From: Escarpia spicata
Lineage: Eukaryota; Annelida; Polychaeta; Sabellida; Siboglinidae
Length of the DNA: 64,000 nucleotides
Assembly: GCA_963995525.1 (NCBI GenBank)
Contig: OZ023207.1
Span: 1,540,001 to 1,604,000 of the forward strand
Reading direction: 5' to 3'
Shown here piece after piece: positions 58,240 to 64,000 of the stretch. Within the stretch, counting starts at the first letter, position 1; every line of letters starts with the position of its first letter. The notes below the pieces were generated by a model, which saw nothing but the letters and a program-made list of their open reading frames with translations, searched no databases and was not told where the DNA came from. The position numbers and the translations under genes were made by a program.

Positions 58240-61200
58240 AGCGAGATATCCCGGTGCACATCGCCCACTCCCACCTCGGTCTATCAAAGTCGTTGGCTTT
58301 ACCCCTGTTTCACGCCATAACGGGCTGCGATACGAACGCTCAGTTTCTCGGTTGCGGCAAGAAGACGGCGTGGGCTGCATGGAACAGTACACCAGGACTT
58401 ACAAAGACGACAGCGTGGGCTGCATGGAACAGTACACCAGGACTTACAAAGACGACAGCGTGGGCTGCATGGAACAGTACACCAGGACTTACAAAGACGA
58501 CAGCGTGGGCTGCATGGAACAGTACACCAGGACTTACAAAGACGACAGCGTGGGCTGCATGGAACAGTACACCAGGACTTACAAAGACGACAGCGTGGGC
58601 TGCATGGAACAGTACACCAGGACTTACAAAGACGACAGCGTGGGCTGCATGGAACAGTACACCAGGACTTACAAAGACGACAGCGTGGGCTGCATGGAAC
58701 AGTACACCAGGACTTACAAAGACGACAGCGTGGGCTGCATGGAACAGTACACCAGGACTTACAAAGACGACAGCGTGGGCTGCATGGAACAGTACACCAG
58801 GACTTACAAAGACGACAGCGTGGGCTGCATGGAACAGTACACCAGGACTTACAAAGACGACAGCGTGGGCTGCATGGAACAGTACACCAGGACTTACAAA
58901 GACGACAGCGTGGGCTGCATGGAACAGTACACCAGAACTTACAGAGACGACAGCGTGGGCTGCATGGAACAGTACACCAGAACTTACAGAGACGACAGCG
59001 TGGGCTGCATGGAACAGTACACCAGGACTTACAAAGACGACAGCGTGGGCTGCATGGAACAGTACACCAGGACTTACAAAGACGACAGCGTGGGCTGCAT
59101 GGAACAGTACACCAGGACTTACAAAGACGACAGCGTGGGCTGCATGGAACAGTACACCAGGACTTACAAAGACGACAGCGTGGGCTGCATGGAACAGTAC
59201 ACCAGGACTTACAAAGACGACAGCGTGGACTGCATGGAACAGTACACCAGGACTTACAAAGACGACAGCGTGGGCTGCATGGAACAGTACACCAGGACTT
59301 ACAAAGACGACAGCGTGGGCTGCATGGAACAGTACACCAGGACTTACAAAGACGACAGCGTGGGCTGCATGGAACAGTACACCAGGACTTACAAAGACGA
59401 CAGCGTGGGCTGCATGGAACAGTACACCAGGACTTACAAAGACGACAGCGTGGGCTGCATGGAACAGTACACCAGGACTTACAAAGACGACAGCGTGGGC
59501 TGCATGGAACAGTACACCAGGACTTACAAAGACGACAGCGTGGGCTGCATGGAACAGTACACCAGAACTTACAAAGACGACAGCGTGGGCTGCATGGAAC
59601 AGTACACCAGGACTTACAAAGACGACAGCGTGGGCTGCATGGAACAGTACACCAGAACTTACAAAGACGACAGCGTGGGCTGCATGGAACAGTACACCAG
59701 AACTTACAAAGACGACAGCGTGGGCTGCATGGAACAGTACACCAGGACTTACAAAGACGACAGCGTGGGCTGCATGGAACAGTACACCAGGACTTACAAA
59801 GACGACAGCGTGGGCTGCATGGAACAGTACACCAGGACTTACAAAGACGACAGCGTGGGCTGCATGGAACAGTACACCAGGACTTACAAAGACGACAGCG
59901 TGGGCTGCATGGAACAGTACACCAGGACTTACAAAGACGACAGCGTGGGCTGCATGGAACAGTACACCAGGACTTACAAAGACGACAGCGTGGGCTGCAT
60001 GGAACAGTACACCAGGACTTACAAAGACGACAGCGTGGGCTGCATGGAACAGTACACCAGGACTTACAAAGACGACAGCGTGGGCTGCATGGAACAGTAC
60101 ACCAGGACTTACAAAGACGACAGCGTGGGCTGCATGGAACAGTACACCAGGACTTACAAAGACGACAGCGTTGGCTGCATGGAACAGTACACCAGGACTT
60201 ACAAAGACGACAGCGTGGGCTGCATGGAACAGTACACCAGGACTTACAAAGACGACAGCGTGGGCTGCATGGAACAGTACACCAGGACTTACAAAGACGA
60301 CAGCGTGGGCTGCATGGAACAGTACACCAGGACTTACAGAGACGACAGCGTGGGCTGCATGGAACAGTACACCAGGACTTACAGAGACGACAGCGTGGGC
60401 TGCATGGAACAGTACACCAGGACTTACAGAGACGACAGCGTGGGCTGCATGGAACAGTACACCAGGACTTACAGAGACGACAGCGTGGGCTGCATGGAAC
60501 AGTACACCAGGACTTACAAAGACGACAGCGTGGGCTGCATGGAACAGTACACCAGGACTTACAAAGACGACAGCGTGGGCTGCATGGAACAGTACACCAG
60601 GACTTACAAAGACGACAGCGTGGGCTGCATGGAACAGTACACCAGGACTTACAAAGACGACAGCGTGGGCTGCATGGAACAGTACACCAGGACTTACAAA
60701 GACGACAGCGTGGGCTGCATGGAACAGTACACCAGGACTTACAAAGACGACAGCGTGGGCTGCATGGAACAGTACACCAGGACTTACAAAGACGACAGCG
60801 TGGGCTGCATGGAACAGTACACCAGGACTTACAAAGACGACAGCGTGGGCTGCATGGAACAGTACACCAGGACTTACAAAGACGACAGCGTGGGCTGCAT
60901 GGAACAGTACACCAGGACTTACAAAGACGACAGCGTGGGCTGCATGGAACAGTACACCAGGACTTACAAAGACGACAGCGTGGGCTGCATGGAACAGTAC
61001 ACCAGGACTTACAAAGACGACAGCGTGGGCTGCATGGAACAGTACACCAGGACTTACAAAGACGACAGCGTGGGCTGCATGGAACAGTACACCAGGACTT
61101 ACAAAGACGACAGCGTGGGCTGCATGGAACAGTACACCAGGACTTACAAAGACGACAGCGTGGGCTGCATGGAACAGTACACCAGGACTTACAAAGACGA

Positions 61201-64000
61201 CAGCGTGGGCTGCATGGAACAGTACACCAGGACTTACAAAGACGACAGCGTGGGCTGCATGGAACAGTACACCAGGACTTACAAAGACGACAGCGTGGGC
61301 TGCATGGAACAGTACACCAGGACTTACAAAGACGACAGCGTGGGCTGCATGGAACAGTACACCAGGACTTACAAAGACGACAGCGTGGGCTGCATGGAAC
61401 AGTACACCAGGACTTACAAAGACGACAGCGTGGGCTGCATGGAACAGTACACCAGGACTTACAAAGACGACAGCGTGGGCTGCATGGAACAGTACACCAG
61501 GACTTACAAAGACGACAGCGTGGGCTGCATGGAACAGTACACCAGGACTTACAAAGACGACAGCGTGGGCTGCATGGAACAGTACACCAGGACTTACAAA
61601 GACGACAGCGTGGGCTGCATGGAACAGTACACCAGGACTTACAAAGACGACAGCGTGGGCTGCATGGAACAGTACACCAGGACTTACAAAGACGACAGCG
61701 TGGGCTGCATGGAACAGTACACCAGGACTTACAAAGACGACAGCGTGGGCTGCATGGAACAGTACACCAGGACTTACAAAGACGACAGCGTGGGCTGCAT
61801 GGAACAGTACACCAGGACTTACAAAGACGACAGCGTGGGCTGCATGGAACAGTACACCAGGACTTACAAAGACGACAGCGTGGGCTGCATGGAACAGTAC
61901 ACCAGGACTTACAAAGACGACAGCGTGGGCTGCATGGAACAGTACACCAGGACTTACAAAGACGACAGCGTGGGCTGCATGGAACAGTACACCAGGACTT
62001 ACAAAGACGACAGCGTGGGCTGCATGGAACAGTACACCAGGACTTACAAAGACGACAGCGTGGGCTGCATGGAACAGTACACCAGGACTTACAAAGACGA
62101 CAGCGTGGGCTGCATGGAACAGTACACCAGGACTTACAAAGACGACAGCGTGGGCTGCATGGAACAGTACACCAGGACTTACAAAGACGACAGCGTGGGC
62201 TGCATGGAACAGTACACCAGGACTTACAAAGACGACAGCGTGGGCTGCATGGAACAGTACACCAGGACTTACAAAGACGACAGCGTGGGCTGCATGGAAC
62301 AGTACACCAGGACTTACAAAGACGACAGCGTGGGCTGCATGGAACAGTACACCAGGACTTACAAAGACGACAGCGTGGGCTGCATGGAACAGTACACCAG
62401 GACTTACAAAGACGACAGCGTGGGCTGCATGGAACAGTACACCAGGACTTACAAAGACGACAGCGTGGGCTGCATGGAACAGTACACCAGGACTTACAAA
62501 GACGACAGCGTGGGCTGCATGGAACAGTACACCAGGACTTACAAAGACGACAGCGTGGGCTGCATGGAACAGTACACCAGGACTTACAAAGACGACAGCG
62601 TGGGCTGCATGGAACAGTACACCAGGACTTACAAAGACGACAGCGTGGGCTGCATGGAACAGTACACCAGGACTTACAAAGACGACAGCGTGGGCTGCAT
62701 GGAACAGTACACCAGGACTTACAAAGACGACAGCGTGGGCTGCATGGAACAGTACACCAGGACTTACAAAGACGACAGCGTGGGCTGCATGGAACAGTAC
62801 ACCAGGACTTACAAAGACGACAGCGTGGGCTGCATGGAACAGTACACCAGGACTTACAAAGACGACAGCGTGGGCTGCATGGAACAGTACACCAGGACTT
62901 ACAAAGACGACAGCGTGGGCTGCATGGAACAGTACACCAGGACTTACAAAGACGACAGCGTGGGCTGCATGGAACAGTACACCAGGACTTACAAAGACGA
63001 CAGCGTGGGCTGCATGGAACAGTACACCAGGACTTACAAAGACGACAGCGTGGGCTGCATGGAACAGTACACCAGGACTTACAAAGACGACAGCGTGGGC
63101 TGCATGGAACAGTACACCAGGACTTACAAAGACGACAGCGTGGGCTGCATGGAACAGTACACCAGGACTTACAAAGACGACAGCGTGGGCTGCATGGAAC
63201 AGTACACCAGGACTTACAAAGACGACAGCGTGGGCTGCATGGAACAGTACACCAGGACTTACAAAGACGACAGCGTGGGCTGCATGGAACAGTACACCAG
63301 GACTTACAAAGACGACAGCGTGGGCTGCATGGAACAGTACACCAGGACTTACAAAGACGACAGCGTGGGCTGCATGGAACAGTACACCAGGACTTACAAA
63401 GACGACAGCGTGGGCTGCATGGAACAGTACACCAGGACTTACAAAGACGACAGCGTGGGCTGCATGGAACAGTACACCAGGACTTACAAAGACGACAGCG
63501 TGGGCTGCATGGAACAGTACACCAGGACTTACAAAGACGACAGCGTGGGCTGCATGGAACAGTACACCAGGACTTACAAAGACGACAGCGTGGGCTGCAT
63601 GGAACAGTACACCAGGACTTACAAAGACGACAGCGTGGGCTGCATGGAACAGTACACCAGGACTTACAAAGACGACAGCGTGGGCTGCATGGAACAGTAC
63701 ACCAGGACTTACAAAGACGACAGCGTGGGCTGCATGGAACAGTACACCAGGACTTACAAAGACGACAGCGTGGGCTGCATGGAACAGTACACCAGGACTT
63801 ACAAAGACGACAGCGTGGGCTGCATGGAACAGTACACCAGGACTTACAAAGACGACAGCGTGGGCTGCATGGAACAGTACACCAGGACTTACAAAGACGA
63901 CAGCGTGGGCTGCATGGAACAGTACACCAGGACTTACAAAGACGACAGCGTGGGCTGCATGGAACAGTACACCAGGACTTACAAAGACGACAGCGTGGGC
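58240..64000 (+). CDS. Partial XPG/FEN1-like family exon running into an in-frame 15-residue repeat array
   Basis: From 58242 the plus strand reads RDIPVHIAHSHLGLSKSLAL, PLFHAITGCDTNAQFLGCGK and KTAWAAWNSTPGLTKT. This fits the family pattern IPVHxxAxxLGxxxSxALPLFHAxTGCDTxxxFxGxGKKTAWxxWxxxPxLT, a second member of the family seen at 51-55 kb. After this the last 15 residues repeat: TAWAAWNSTPGLTKT, ~125 times, with no indel or stop to the window edge. Substitutions seen include Gly to Glu, Lys to Glu and one Trp to Leu. No start codon is assigned; an in-frame TAG at 58239 or an AG acceptor there marks the left limit. Whether it is transcribed is unknown. Confidence 0.55.
58359..64000 (+). repeat. 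45-bp minisatellite, ~125 copies, perfectly phased
   Basis: The unit is CAGCGTGGGCTGCATGGAAC followed by AGTACACCAGGACTTACAAA and GACGA. Four units are exactly 180 bp, and the text keeps register from 58381 to 63961 (31 x 180), so no net indel occurred. Only a few substitutions occur (ACAGAG for ACAAAG, AGAACTT for AGGACTT, GTTGGC, GTGGAC), mainly in the left part. The rightmost ~3.4 kb appears invariant by eye. The array continues beyond the window. Confidence 0.98.

Noticed and set aside
57954..58274. 106-codon minus-strand ORF overlapping the XPG-like exon
   Set aside because: It looks protein-like, but the opposite strand carries a clear family motif and no homology was recognised for the minus frame. 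Kept only as a note.

Overview
The window is nuclear DNA of an animal, most likely a marine invertebrate. The evidence is several APE-type LINE retrotransposons, an LTR retrotransposon with 5-bp target duplications, a Polinton/Maverick-type DNA transposon, tRNA-derived SINE-like units, possible splice sites, a UDP-glucuronosyltransferase exon fragment and a short TTAGGG tract. I see no bacterial operons, rRNA or intact tRNA genes, and I cannot name the species. No complete ordinary host gene was found. The window is nearly all repeats and mobile elements, with a few candidate host exons on the minus strand at 10.2, 13.7, 14.3 and 25.8 kb.

Layout. 1-7.8 kb: ~77-bp minisatellite abutting the 3' end of a LINE tail. 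8.15-9.19 kb: a related 14-bp-based satellite, then a pure (TG)n tract. 10-14.4 kb: candidate exons of a minus-strand secreted, beta-helix-like protein, interleaved with a dead LINE, a (GT)n tract and one copy of a dispersed ~285-bp segment. 14.7-20.1 kb: a nearly full-length but mutated LINE with intact ORF1, an extra small ORF and a broken ORF2. 20.8-26.5 kb: tandem duplication, SINE-like unit, CA tracts, LINE tail, a ~65-bp satellite with poly-C runs, and a candidate signal-peptide exon. 28.45-37.17 kb: an 8.7-kb element with ~2.1-kb terminal inverted repeats starting 5'-AG and a perfect 6-bp target duplication (CACGAT), the hallmarks of Polintons. Its centre is eroded into satellites, a DNA polymerase-like C-terminal remnant and a captured UGT exon fragment. 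37.9-38.7 and 46.8-47.1 kb: CTATAG-type palindromic satellite. 39.83-44.47 kb: a young Ty3/Gypsy-type element with 98.4% identical LTRs and one amber codon between protease and reverse transcriptase. 45-49 kb: MITE-like elements and a LINE fragment. 50.3-51.1 kb: short degenerate repeats. 51.3-55.0 kb: ~3.6 kb of 38-bp repeats. 56.2-58.0 kb: a LINE fragment interrupted by a 65-bp minisatellite. 58.3 kb to the window end: ~125 copies of a perfectly phased 45-bp repeat.

The main observation is that tandem arrays repeatedly grow out of protein-coding sequence. The 38-bp and 45-bp arrays both start at the same conserved GCD(T/A)...GxGK motif of two different members of one gene family, which resembles XPG/FEN1-type nucleases. 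The 65-bp array starts inside a LINE ORF2. The first satellite contains the stop codon and the microsatellite tail of a LINE. The 45-bp array keeps its source reading frame open from the conserved exon to the window edge, giving a 15-residue peptide repeat.
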